Source: Girardinichthys multiradiatus (Eukaryota > Chordata > Actinopteri > Cyprinodontiformes > Goodeidae). Taken from it: a stretch of 64,000 bases of DNA. The notes beneath the pieces were generated by a model. The model had not been told where the DNA came from. It did no database searches and saw nothing but the letters and a program-made list of their open reading frames with translations. Position numbers and translations under genes: made by a program. Location of the stretch: positions 29,467,958 to 29,531,957 of the forward strand of contig NC_061805.1 in assembly GCF_021462225.1 (NCBI RefSeq). The letters run 5' to 3'. Of the stretch, positions 11,780 through 22,343 are shown piece by piece; the stretch's first letter is position 1; every line of letters begins with the position of its first letter.

Positions 11780-12586
11780 CTTGAGAGCATGCAATGCACG
11801 GTATGACTCATGAGGGTTCCAAGAAGAGATGGAGGAGGCTGGACCTGGTCGATTTGCAGAGCGGCCCATCATACGTCACCAAGGTATCCAAAATCTAGCT
11901 GATGATAGACTATGAACCTAAAAAGTATTTTGTATGTTGCAATTATAGTAGCTGTTGGTAAAATTTCAAATATAACATGAGTCTCATGATTGTAATTATT
12001 CATGTATCCATGCTTTTAGCGCAGGACACCCCAACCCACCTGGCAGCCTTGATCCTCCAAGCAGTCTACGGAGAACAAGATATGGCTTTCATTTTGCTTT
12101 TCATTAACTGAGCTTAGGATAAGTTATTTTGTGTGCTTTTCTCATTGAAGTAATTTGTGTCTCTTTATGTCAAGGTTTCTGGATTCCGTGCCCCATGACC
12201 AGGTATGTCCATGACAAGTTCAGGGTCTTTCAACATGCCGTGGGACTGGTCATCGCCATCAACAACTTGACCAACAGCTGGAGCGTCAACGAGGCGGGAG
12301 CAAACGTCAAGCATTTGCGGCACACAGTCTGCAACCTCTGGACTTATGTAAGCTTAATTTCCACTGCATTTGTTAATTATCAAATAAATCAAAAAAATGT
12401 ACCATGTATATTAATGTTTTATTTATTTCAATTGAATTTTACAGGTGGCTATTTTGAACTTTCCTCCACTTCTCACCATGAAGGCTCTGATGTGAAGCAG
12501 CAGATCACATCCCAACAGGAAACTAAAGTGTCTCAAGTCAAAGAGCTTCAGAAGAAACTAAAGCAGGAGATCACTAAGCTGAACTA
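11780..12586 (+). other. Exon-like cargo segments of unknown origin in the Helentron
   Basis: Several short open stretches with splice-like borders: about 11781-11882 (ends AAG|GTATCC), about 12020-12080 (after TTTTAG), about 12175-12352 (open frame containing FQHAVGLVIAINNLTNSWSV, ends TAT|GTAAGC), and about 12446-12586 (after TTTTACAG, a Lys/Gln/Glu-rich coiled-coil-like tail ending with a TAA near 12585). Together they look like a multi-exon gene fragment on the element's coding strand, either captured host sequence or a second Helentron gene. I do not recognise the protein, and phases between segments do not all agree. Confidence 0.4.
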
Positions 12587-12737
12587 ATTACATGTATTGC
12601 TTTGTCAGACCAAATGTTATTGTTCAAATCCATTCTGAAGGAAACTAATTGTCATGTTTGTCATCGCTAAGGACTTCAGTCATTTCATGGTGCTTTCTCT
12701 TAGTTCTTCAAGTTTATTTGGATCAATAAATGTCTAT

Positions 12738-13119
12738 CAGTCGGTCGTGGCAGATGGCCGCTCATACTGAGCCTGGTTCTGCTGGAGGTTTCTTCCTGTT
12801 AAAAGGGAGTTTTTCCTCTCCACTGTCGCTACATGCATGCTCAGTATGAGGGATTGCTGCAAAGTCAATGCCAGTGACTGTCCACTGTCTCTACATGCTC
12901 ATCTGGGAGGAGGGAATGCTGCAAGTCACTGACTGGATGCAATCTGCTGGGTTTCGTTGGATAGAAAAACTTTTTATCCAATTTGAATAAAAAGCTAACT
13001 CTGACTGCACTGTTCAATTGTTAGGATTAATTGGAATGTATGAACCTGACTGTTGTGAAGTGCCTTGAGACAACATGTGTTGTGAATTGGCGCTATATAA
13101 ATAAAATTGAATTGAATTA
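12738..13119 (+). mobile_element. L2-type LINE 3' tail (5'-truncated) inside the Helentron
   Basis: The segment from CAGTCGGTCGTGGCAGATGG to the terminal GAATTGAATT closely matches the 3' ends of two other copies in this window (about 17190-17560 plus strand, and 30581-31135 minus strand). It includes the shared GGCGCTATATAAATAAA end. Only the 3' untranslated end is present, as expected from incomplete target-primed reverse transcription. Confidence 0.9.
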
Positions 13120-13580
13120 TCTCAAGTATCAAGAAGTGGATTTACTTGTGTAAATTACCATTACAATTCATGGTACAAACGCATCCTGATTCAGAAAGTT
13201 TTTATTTCCTCATCAACATGAATCATACTCTTGGCTACAGAATAAAATGTAACTACAATATTTAATAAAAACATTTAGTCATGTAAATGTGGAATGCTAA
13301 ATTTGGTTGAACATTATTATTGCTGCTAAACCATTGTTCCCAGCTGTTTTTGAAATGCATTATTATGACAGGTTCAAGTCTGAGGCCGTGTTTTAACCTC
13401 ACGTAATGAAACCTGAATCCTGTTTCAGGTAAATGGAAAACAGTTTTTGGTGACTTTACTTGAACTAACACACAAATTTACAGTTCTTTTAAGCTCTTCA
13501 AGGCTCTATCATGAATCCTGGTGCGAGATAAGCTTAACTCGGCCACAGTTTGGCTCTGGTCGGAGCAAAACGCACCAAGA
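13120..13580. other. Helentron 3' non-coding region
   Basis: No gene recognised. Small open frames at 13262-13471 and 13478-13663 (minus strand) show no family features, and the latter runs across the Helentron/Tc1 junction. Confidence 0.5.
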
Positions 13581-13617
13581 GGCAGGCCCCGTCTAAATTT
13601 CTTCCGAAATTTTCTAG
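13581..13617. repeat. Helentron right end: inverted repeat, hairpin and CTAG terminus
   Basis: GGCAGGCCCC (13581-13590) is the complement of the left terminus. It is followed by a perfect 7-bp hairpin, AAATTTC (13595-13601) and GAAATTT (13606-13612), and then CTAG (13614-13617) at the border with Tc1 sequence. A short hairpin close to the 3' end is the classic Helitron termination signal. Confidence 0.8.
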
Positions 13618-13967
13618 TTTGAGTTACTGTTGCCTTTCTATAAGCTCGAACCAATCTGGCCATTCTCCTCTAACCTCTGGCATCAACAAGGCATTTGCAT
13701 CCACAGAACTGCCGCTCACTGGATATTTTCCCTTTTTTGGACCATTCTCTGTAAACCCTAGAAATGGTAGTGCATGAAAATCAGCCCATCTGGCACCAAC
13801 AACCATGCCACCTTCCCCATTCTGATGCTCGGTTTGAACTGCAGCAGATTCTCTTGACCATGTCTACATGCCTAAATGCATTGAGTTGCTGCCATGTGAT
13901 TGGCTGATTAGAAATTTGTGTTAACGAGCAGTTGGACAGGTGTACCAAATAAAGTGGCCAGTGAGTG
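13618..13967 (-). pseudogene. Tc1-like transposase, N-terminal part (copy A)
   Basis: Minus-strand sequence continues the transposase interrupted at 1399. Readable pieces include ALLMPEVRGEWPDWFELIER in the frame covering 13624-13806. The part that should hold the start codon lies near 13800-13830. Compared with related fish copies a stretch is missing near 13790-13815 and the frame is not continuous. The right terminal inverted repeat and the TA target site close the element. Confidence 0.7.
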
Positions 13968-13969
13968 TA

Positions 13970-15529
13970 TTTATTGGCGGAGACCAGGTGGTCCAAGCGC
14001 CATGTGCAGTTATGCCAAAATCTCCGTAAACTGGGATGTATGAAGGCTACGTGTGCAGTGACATGTACGCACAGTTTCGTACATCTGACTTTTTTTGTGT
14101 GCTGCAAGTTTCAGAATTTCTCCATATGCTATATGCTAATGACACAAATGTGCAAATTTATGGGAGGAGGATATGCAAATGTAATTCCTTACCACCCGCA
14201 ATGCAATTTATCAAATCTGAAAAGGAACCTGTTTCTGCGTCTATATTCAGCACGTTTGAATGTGAATGAGTCTGCAGACGTAAATACAGCTGTTAATAGC
14301 TGTATTTCGTTGTAGGTCAGACAGTGGCTGTCAGCTTTTCTAGGTTTTATGATTGATATTTTATGGTTTAATTGTAGCTTTTAGTATTTCCGTGTCTTTA
14401 AATGTTTTTAATGTTGTTTTGTAGTACTTTGAGATATTTAAATGCCATTTATTATTGTTTTATTGTTTGTTGTTATTATCACCTCCAGCTCAATGGCTTC
14501 AAACTTTATCTTTCTTTTATGGCCACTCTGCTTACCAGCACTCTCCATGGTGACAGCTGTACATTAAATTTCCTCATCTTAAATAGGGAGTAAATCCAAA
14601 ACGCTTTTGCAAAGGTACCCCTTTTTGTGCCTGTTATCTATTCTGCTTGCAATCTTTGCAGATCACCTGCAACACACCCACCTATTGCATGTATATATAT
14701 TTTTTTTTTTGCCCAAGTAATTTAGCGCTCCTTGTTGAGAATCTTTGAAAGTAAGCTCCTAAGGAGTTTAAAGAAAAACATTCCACTAACCAAAAAATAA
14801 AAAAAGTTACTAACTACTGGGCAAACTGCTTGGAACAGGCTAAAAGGGAACATTTTATGGCTAGGAAACGTAACATTCTTAAATAGTTTTGAGGGAGAGG
14901 AAAATTAACTCAAGGTCTCAGAACTACCTTTAATCTGTCCACTTCCAAGACCCACTGATCAGTGTTTTGCTTAGGAATAGAACTGTTCAAAAGGAGCACC
15001 TTACTTTACATCAGATGCGGATGGTTACTTTCACAAACTACACTTGTGTTTCTGCTCAAGGGTTCCGTCAGTTCCGTCTCTATCTTGGATGGAGGGGTTG
15101 CTGGCTTAAGCTCCAGCAGCATTTCTGTCTACCTAAAGCTCACTCAGCAATCTGTAGCTTACACAGGTCTTTTGGGTGATTTGTTTCGTGTCCCACTTTG
15201 GTTTCAGAAACAGCTTGGATATGAAGTAAAAAGGCTCTTAAAGAAAGTTAGTGATGCTGGACATAGCAAAGCGTGCAACTGTCACAAAAACAACTGTCGC
15301 AACCAAACTTTAAAATTGTTGGGTAGAGTTTGTTGTTGGGTTCTCTGGTTCTATCTGTCTGAGTCTAACAGCAGCTCAGCAACACAATGAGAGGCAGAGG
15401 TTCAGGAGAAGGAGCCAATGTGAGGTGCTAATCAACCAGTCAGAAGTGGACTTTGGACAATGTGAGAGAAATGCAATGTTAGGCTGCCAATTATAAAATC
15501 AGATTGTAATTTTTTTTAACCACGTCATT
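13970..15529. other. No gene recognised
   Basis: Open frames here (for example 13965-14315 and 14962-15390) overlap one another in different frames, lack domain motifs and are probably random. A short T-run lies near 14700-14712. Confidence 0.5.
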
Positions 15530-17560
15530 TAGACTACAAGCATGTCTTGAAGACATAAAAACTTGGATGACTTAACATTTTTTGCTTCTAAATTCAGACA
15601 AGAGAGAAGTTGTCGTCTTTGGACAGGAGTGTTTAAAAAAGAAACTGCTTAGTCAATCACTTAACCTGGATGGCATTAAATTGACCTCCGATAATAAAGT
15701 AAAAAACCTTGGTGTTATTTTTGACCAAGACATGTCATTTATATCCCATATTAAACAGGTTTCTAGGATTTCCTTCTTTCACCTCCGGAACATTGCCAAA
15801 ATTAGAAATATCCTATACAGGAGTGACGCTGAAAAATTAGTCCCTGCATTTGTTACTTCAAGGCTGGACTATTGTAATTCTTTACTATCAGGATGTCCAC
15901 AAAATGCAGTTAAAAGCCTTCAGCTGATTCAAAAAGCTGCAGCAAGAGTTCTGATGAAAATTAAAAAGATAGATCATATTTCTCCTACTTTAGCTTCCCT
16001 TCATTGGCTCCCTGTTAAATCCAGAAAATAATTTAAAATTCTCCTCCTCACATATAAAACCCTTAATGATCTAGGTCCATCATACATCAGAGATCTGATT
16101 GTTCCATATGTTCCTAACAGAGCACTTCGTTCTCAGACTGCAGGTTTACTGGTGGTTCCTAGAGTCTCTAGAAGTAGAATGGGAGGCAGATCCTTTAGTT
16201 ATCAGGCTCTTCTCCTGTGGAACCAGCTTCCGGTTTTGGTCCGTGAGGCAGACACCCTGTCTACTTTTAAGGCTAGGCTTAAAACTTTCCTTTTTGATAA
16301 AGCTTGTACCTTACCAGTTATGGTTGAGGTGCAAACACACCCTCCATTTCTGCTACATGTATGACCCCTTCTCTTTTCCAATGGTTATAATCAGTTTGAC
16401 TGAGAGAGGTATCCCAATCCTTGTGGTTTTTAGTATAACAATGGGCATCAGTGGGCTCTAGATGGACAAACTTTATCAGTTTATTATTTTACTTAGTGCC
16501 CCTACACGTGTCCCATTCTGGGGTGGCCGGGCTCTGCCACTCTGTGGTTTGGTCTGGCCTCCCCGGCGGCACCGCACCGTTCCGGACCCTTTGTGGGTTG
16601 CCTTGAGATTACATTGTTGTGAATAAGCGCTATATAAATAAATAAACTTAAACTAAAACTATCTCTGTAGTTATGCTGCTATAAGCTTAGGCTGCTGGAG
16701 GACATAATGACCACTTTCACCCTCGTTGCTACATTCTCACACTACTCTCCAATTTTGCATTATTTGTTGTTATTTCAGTTTTTAACTTTATGTTATCTCT
16801 CTTTTTTCTTCCTAGAAGCTACACCTGGCCTGACTCTGTGTCTACCTGTGACACCTTTCTGGAGAGGGGAATCGTCCAAGCTTCTCCCGGCAACAAGTTA
16901 ATGCTCACCTTCTACAGATGATCCACTTGGCCCTGTCTTTCAGTGTTTAACTCTTTCTCTCTCCTAGATATAGCAATTGACTGAGCTTTTACTGTAACTA
17001 ATTATATGTGCTCTCTTTCAGACTCTAACCTTGAAAACTGGCTCGAAGTTTATCTGTTCTTTCTTTCTAGGTGAAACGACTAAAGGAGCTACATCCACTA
17101 ACATTTACTTTTCCTTCCCATAGAAAGGACTCCTGGATCAGTGCTTATATTTTCTCTTTGTGTCTGCTCTGTTTTCTCAAACCCCCAGTCGGTCGTGGCA
17201 GATGGCCGCTCACACTGAGCCTGGTTCTGCTGGAGATTTCTTCCTGTTAAAAGGGAATTTTTCCTCTCCACTGTTGCTACATGCATGCTCAGTATGAAGG
17301 ATTGCTGCAAAGTCAACGCCAGTGACTGTCGCTACATGCTCATCCGGGAGGAGTGATTGCTACAAATCTCTGACTCGATGCAATCTGCTGGGTTTCCTTA
17401 GATAGAAAAACGTTTTATCCAATTTGAATAAATAACTGAATCTGACTGTACTGTTCAATGATTAGGATTAATTGGAATGTATGTACCTGACTGTTGTGAA
17501 GTGCCTTGAGACGTCATGTGTTGTGAATTGGCGCTATATAAATAAACTGAATTGAATTGA
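15530..17560 (+). mobile_element. L2-clade LINE, 5'-truncated copy
   Basis: It starts abruptly at sequence matching the RT region of the minus-strand L2 at 30581-36130 (block at about 32740, reverse complement). It then continues collinearly through the RT C-terminus and the long 3' untranslated region to the GAATTGAATT end. The 3' untranslated region contains an internal GCGCTATATAAATAAA at about 16627, a degenerate duplicate of the true end at about 17530. Confidence 0.9.
15582..16340 (+). pseudogene. L2 ORF2 C-terminal fragment
   Basis: Encodes the part of the L2 protein downstream of the RT palm: KVKNLGVIFDQDMSF, the HLRNIAKIRN segment, TSRLDYCNSLLSG, and IQKAAARVL with LASLHWLPV. The frame then breaks (TAA at about 16029) and the C-terminal piece SYQALLLWNQLPVLVREADT resumes in another frame at 16152-16364. 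It is dead on arrival because RT motifs upstream are missing by truncation. Confidence 0.88.
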
Positions 17561-19424
17561 CTAAAGGAGATCTTTAATGTTAACAATGTATATTTACTTA
17601 CATAATAAATGTCTCATGACTAAGGTTGTTTTTACATTGAAGGTTTCAACCATGTAATCATTCTAATCAATAAAAAGACAGGTGAATATGTCAGTTTTCC
17701 ACAAAGGTGACTTACCATAAATTAATTGTGAATTGTTTCAAAGCTTTAAGAATTTCTAAGTTAGCAAAATAATATTATTCACATAACAGAACTTTGACAC
17801 ATATTGACCGACAATCTGAAAATACTTTTAAAACATCACAATATGAAGTCATAAAAAAAAATGTATTTTAAAGTTACCTGGACATTGTCAGAGTGGGATT
17901 AGAGGTTGTATCAAAATCTGAAGGGACTTTGAAGGGACAAGGAGAAAAGCAGTTCTTCTATGTGACAGGTGAGCTCTGATGAGCTTTTCCTTAGTACAGC
18001 TACAGGCTATGACAGATATTATTCCAATTTTGCTTTCAGTTCCACTACCAGCCTAAGACAAAACAATAAAATGAATACATTTATTGGAACACTTTCCCAG
18101 CATGTTTTTATTTCAATATAAACAGTAATGGCCACATAAACATGCATGTAAAGGCTGTCTCTAACACACACGTAAAGCTTAACTGTTCATAACCTGGAAC
18201 TGTATGGTTTTCCAGTCTGGATGTAATAGTGTGACAATCTTTGCATTGTTTTTTTTTTTTTTTTTTTTTTGTTTAAATGAAAATCTCAATTGATGAATAT
18301 TAAAAACTTTGTAAACATACTCTTAAGCCAGTTTAATGAATATGCATTGTTATGTATTTATGGAGATGCCTCCCATCATGTCCTTAAGGTTCACTTCTCC
18401 AAAAACCCGAGGGGTGCTTTGAAAACCAAACACTGATGACAGTAGAGAAAAAAGCAGGACAGGTAATATACTAAAAATTGAACATGAAAACTGAGTAATG
18501 AGAAAACCTCTTATAGAAAGCATGTGAATGTGGTGGAAACAGCACCGACGGATTGGGATGAGAGTGTTTGGAGGATGAAAAGTTGAAAATAAGGCCCTCG
18601 GCTCAAATCATAAAGAGGCAAGTCAAAAAACATCCAAATCCACTCAACGCCTCAGACATGTCGAGGGAACATTTCTTCAAACAGATGCTGACCCAGTAAC
18701 AACTGGAATTAGAATCAACACCTCAAAGATCATCTGGGAAAAGTTCAAAAGGGAGGCACTTCTTTCTAGCTGCAGTGAGTCAGTATTAAAATGATTGACA
18801 AGTTGTTAAATTATAGAACAGCCTTGTGCAGGCTCATGGGTCAGTGCAGTAAAGGTTTTCATGTCTCTGCTCTCTGTATTTATGTCTGTACTGTTCTGTG
18901 CCTTTGGACAGTGGAGTATTTTGCTTAGGAAGCTTGTTAGGGCTATTGTTTCCCCTCAGTTACTAAAGGGCTTAAAAAAGCATATCATATATATATAAAG
19001 GCAAAAGCTGCTAAATGAAAATTACTGACATCTAGTAAAATTTGACAAACCCTGGAATGGGATGACACAGGGCACATTGATTGCCGTGCCTTTATTTATT
19101 TCCCTTTGAAAACAATATTTGTATCTATAATATACACCTACCTTTCAAACCGATTGCCTTGCCAGGTGGCAAATTTTAATTATTAAAATCAATGCAAACA
19201 TGATACGGCCAAAGGAGACTCCATGTCAGTCCGCCCCTTTGCCAAGTTATACCCTCATCTTGTACCTACCCATGGCACTTTTGTTTCCTCCCACTTCCAT
19301 TATAGACATGTAAAAAAACTTTTTGTACTCGTGTATCTAAAACAAATGTATATCTGTTTACTTATCGTTGTAGTTAGGGATTTCCATTAATTATGGTAAC
19401 ATGATTAATGGAAATCAACCCCTT
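17561..19424. other. No gene recognised; poly-T tract
   Basis: AT-rich, no coding signal. A T-run of more than 20 lies at about 18249-18270 and a short ATAT tract near 18990. These look like ordinary intronic sequence. Confidence 0.5.
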
Positions 19425-19693
19425 GCAAGTGTGGGTTCTCTACGGATACTTCGGCTTCCTCACACAGTCCAAAAACATGACTGTTTTGTTAATTGATCTC
19501 TCTAAATTTCCCTTAGGTGTGAATGAGTGTGAGCATAGTTGTTTGTCATGTGTGTCTCTGTGTTGCCCTGCGATGGACTGGCGACCTGTCCAGGGTGTAC
19601 CCCACCTCTTACCCGTAGACTGCTGGAGATAGCCACCAGCTCCCCTGTGATCCTGTATGGAAGAACCGGGTATTGAAAGTGGATGGATGGTTG
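19425..19693 (+). mobile_element. LINE 3' end with ATGGATGG tail
   Basis: Contains GTCCAAAAACATGACTGTTT, then TGCCCTGCGATGGACTGGCG and GACCTGTCCAGGGTGTACCC, and ends in GTGGATGGATGG. This is the typical 3' end of a very abundant teleost LINE tail family. There is no coding sequence; this is a severely 5'-truncated copy. The exact family (Rex or RTE type) cannot be fixed from the tail alone. Confidence 0.75.
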
Positions 19694-20742
19694 TTGAAAA
19701 CTTTGTATTACACTCTACTGGAATTTATGTTGGTTCTGCTTGGTCCAGTTCAGTCATATAAAATATGACAAACTAAAACCCCTGATCAAACCTAAACAAC
19801 TCTAGACAACCACCTGCTGTTAGGTAATATTTATTTAAGTCATAGAACAACATTTCCTTGGTCAGTCATAAATGTCCTGCTGTAGATGGCACTATTTAGT
19901 ACTTGAAGAAGTTGGGTATATAACGATAACTTCCAGACTTTTATCATGACATAGACATCATGTAAAGCATAGACATTGTGAATCAAATTAAAAACAGCAA
20001 TACAAGCAAGACAAAACCACTTTTAAAGATTGAGTAAAAATCAAGAGCTAAAGAAATATTTACAAACTTTTAGACTTGCTAGTCATATTGGTATAGCACT
20101 AAGTACTGACAATTATGAAAAGTCTGCAGTCAGTCTCTGAAAGCACACTTTATTACTGCAAAGGGTTTGAGGTGAGCAAAGAAAACCCATACACCATGCC
20201 ATTCGGCTAAAGACAGTCCACTCCCAGGAAACATCACCAGTGCTTCATAGGTCTAACACAGAAACAGAAACCAGTATACACTCAAACACTGTGTTTGTGT
20301 ATGTCAAGGCTGATTCAATGTAAAGTGTAGGAGTCCTGATGACACTCCATAATCATTAAAGCATGAAGAGGCTCTGAGTTGCTTGGGGGCATGCTAATTC
20401 ATTTTAATTGACTCTCAAACTCTTCAGTGTTATTAAAACCACCCAATAGCCAAATCAGCTTTGCTTTATTAGCTTGGTCAGATTAATCATTTTAGACCAC
20501 CGTGTTGATTTGTGTTGAACCCATGCTTTAATTCATTGTTCATGAAGGAATGAAAACCAACCTAAACAAAAATATCTTACTTGTCTACACCAATAGACCT
20601 TTTTTAATTCAAGTTTGTTTAAATAGTTTGCAGTATATACTTTTTAAAAGAGATCTGACTTGTACACCTGAAACACAAATTCCAACTTTCCAAACAAAAC
20701 TTTGACTCAAATAACACCATGAATTGCGAACTTTAGTCCACA
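19694..20742. other. No gene recognised
   Basis: AT-rich intron-like DNA without open frames of note or a recognised repeat. Confidence 0.5.
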
Positions 20743-20829
20743 CAATGCCACAAGAAAGTATTCACAACCCTTTACTTTTCCACATTACACGTTAAAATAC
20801 ATGTAATGTTTGTTGTACTGATTCACTCA

Positions 20830-20986
20830 GTACAACACATGAGTATGAGTATGGGATATCACGCCCTGCGTGTCCTGGCTGAAGCCACCTCTAATCACGC
20901 CTCCTAGGCAAATGATGTGATGACGACAGGTGACAGGCCCCGCCTGCACTATATACCTGTCCGTCATCATCGTCATTACTCAGTTC
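20830..20986. repeat. DIRS left inverted terminal repeat (157 bp)
   Basis: By eye identical, as reverse complement, to 25772-25928, from GTACAACACATGAGTATGAG to GTCATTACTCAGTTC. The sequence continues outward on each side into segments that are repeated in the internal complementary region. Confidence 0.92.
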
Positions 20987-21185
20987 TTACGCTCTTCACC
21001 TCGCTAAGAACACCTCTCTGAGTCAGGCTAGCTAGCTGCTGCTGGTTAGCTCTGTGTCTCTTTTCAAAGGGCTACTTGGAATTAGTTCAACTGCTTTTGT
21101 TGGAGTTAGTCACTGCTGCCTGCTGGTAAGCGTCTGCCCGCGAAGCACTAATTTCAAGCAGTTCGGTCTGGCTTTGTGGTTTGGG

Positions 21186-22340
21186 ATGAGCACAAAGCCA
21201 ACACAAGCGACGCAGAAGTCTTCTATTCGTCCCTGTCCTCAGGGGTGCGGCTTCTCGCTTCATGAGAAGGACCAGCATGAGGCTTGTCCCGTCTGTCTCG
21301 GGAGAGTTCACGCTCGCAGAGCGTTGGCGGAGCCCGAAGCATGTGTGTTCTGTCGCCAGCTTCATCGTTCGACCCTGGAGAGGCGGGTTAAATTCCTCGA
21401 AAAGGTGCTGGGAGAGGCTGCTGTCTCACGACGAGACCCACTGCTCTCCGAGGCGGGAAACCCAGTGTCGTCCGATTCTGACGAGGACGGCTTTTCGGTC
21501 GAAGTCCCCGCTTCCAGCTGGGCAGACCATATGGAGTATATTGATGGGTTAGCCGATAATGCAGGTGCTCGGTCTCAGCTTCAGCTAGAACCCCTTCAGG
21601 GAGAAGAGGACGTACTGGACATCGGTTTGGATGTTCATGGTCTGTCCGATGATGAGGATGAGTCTCTGCCGAGTCAGGCTGCCGCTGCTGCGCCAGCAGA
21701 CCCGGGCGACACGTCTTTCTTCTCTCTTTGCCGCCGTGCAGCTGAAACCCTGGACGTGGAATGGCCCTCCCCACCTCCTGCGGAGAAGCCATCGCGATTC
21801 GCGGGGTTTTATCTCCCCTCGGAGCCGGCCGCAGTCAAGCATCATCTACCCATGTTCCCAGACTTTATCTCTGAGTTGACGTCTTCATGGAACAAACCAC
21901 TGGCCACCCGCGTCACGGTACTGGGTTATGGACAGTATCTGGACCTGGAAGGCGCCGAAAAAGCCCAAAAAGGCACCTGTGGCTGACGCTCTCTGACATC
22001 CCGGATAGGGATAGAGCCGTCTACCTGGATGAACCGTTGGTAGCCGACGGGCTGTTTGGACAATCTCTCGACGCCATACAGGCGAAGTTCGAGCAGAGGA
22101 AAAAGCAGACCGAAGCACTGCGCAGTATCATCCCCAGGCGAGATGTGAGACCCAAATCCAGCTCGGGCACTCGCAAACCAGCTGTACCGCCACCCCCAGC
22201 GAAGAGAATGACGCGACCCGTGAGCTTGAACCCTCAGACGGCACAGCCACAAAACCACGGCCAAGCTCCCCAAAAGACGGCCCTCCTCCGGGGCTCCAGA
22301 GGGACTCGACGTCCCGAAAGAAGAAACCACAGTCCTCCTA
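21186..22340 (+). pseudogene. DIRS Gag-like protein (frameshifted)
   Basis: The likely start is MSTKPTQ at 21186; upstream codons of the same frame show no family features. Residues 15-70 hold a Cys/His-rich motif set (CPQGC, CPVCLGRVH, CVFCRQLH) like a zinc-binding domain, followed by an acidic Ser/Asp-rich linker and a capsid-like segment ending VLGYGQYLDLEGAEK. The frame stops at 21984-21986. The continuation (DIPDRDRAVYLDEPLVADGL onward) is in another frame from about 21965, so one frameshift interrupts it. A basic Pro/Arg-rich C-terminus reaches about 22340, where the pol frame opens. Confidence 0.78.
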
Positions 22341-22343
22341 GCT

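Larger units (their letters stand above)
1398..13617 (+). mobile_element. Helentron (Helitron2-type rolling-circle transposon)
   Basis: A 12.2-kb insertion with exact junctions inside the Tc1-like copy A: host sequence reads up to about GTGGTTATT (1391-1399) and resumes at TTTGAGTTACTG from 13618, with no obvious target duplication. The ends carry short inverted repeats, 1400-1409 and 13581-13590, the right one 27 bp inside the terminus and followed by a hairpin. Asymmetric repeats of this kind, insertion in a T-run, and a Rep-helicase-endonuclease gene are the described hallmarks of Helentrons. The right end also reads CTAG, like canonical Helitrons. The main gene (4221-11062, plus strand) has at least two nonsense codons and several frameshifts, so it is not autonomous. 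Confidence 0.85.
599..13967 (-). mobile_element. Tc1-like DNA transposon (copy A), split by a Helentron
   Basis: Both ends carry the same ~29-bp terminal inverted repeat: CACTCACTGGCCGCTTTATT onward at 599-627 and its near-exact complement ending at 13967 (about 2 mismatches). TA dinucleotides flank it (597-598 and 13968-13969), the Tc1/mariner target duplication. The transposase is on the minus strand, N-terminal part at the right and C-terminal part at the left. Only 599-1399 and 13618-13967 belong to the element; joined they give about 1.15 kb, a plausible Tc1 size. The 12.2 kb between is a later Helentron insertion. The split falls inside transposase coding sequence, so the copy was inactivated. 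Confidence 0.88.

Noticed and set aside
14036..14315. Small host genes in the stretch after Tc1 copy A
   Set aside because: Overlapping frames without domain motifs, and part of the sequence has the look of an old repeat; nothing supports coding.
21087..21845. Several minus-strand open frames in the DIRS gag region
   Set aside because: They are antisense shadows of a GC-rich coding sequence; the plus-strand frame has the zinc-binding motifs and the family order.
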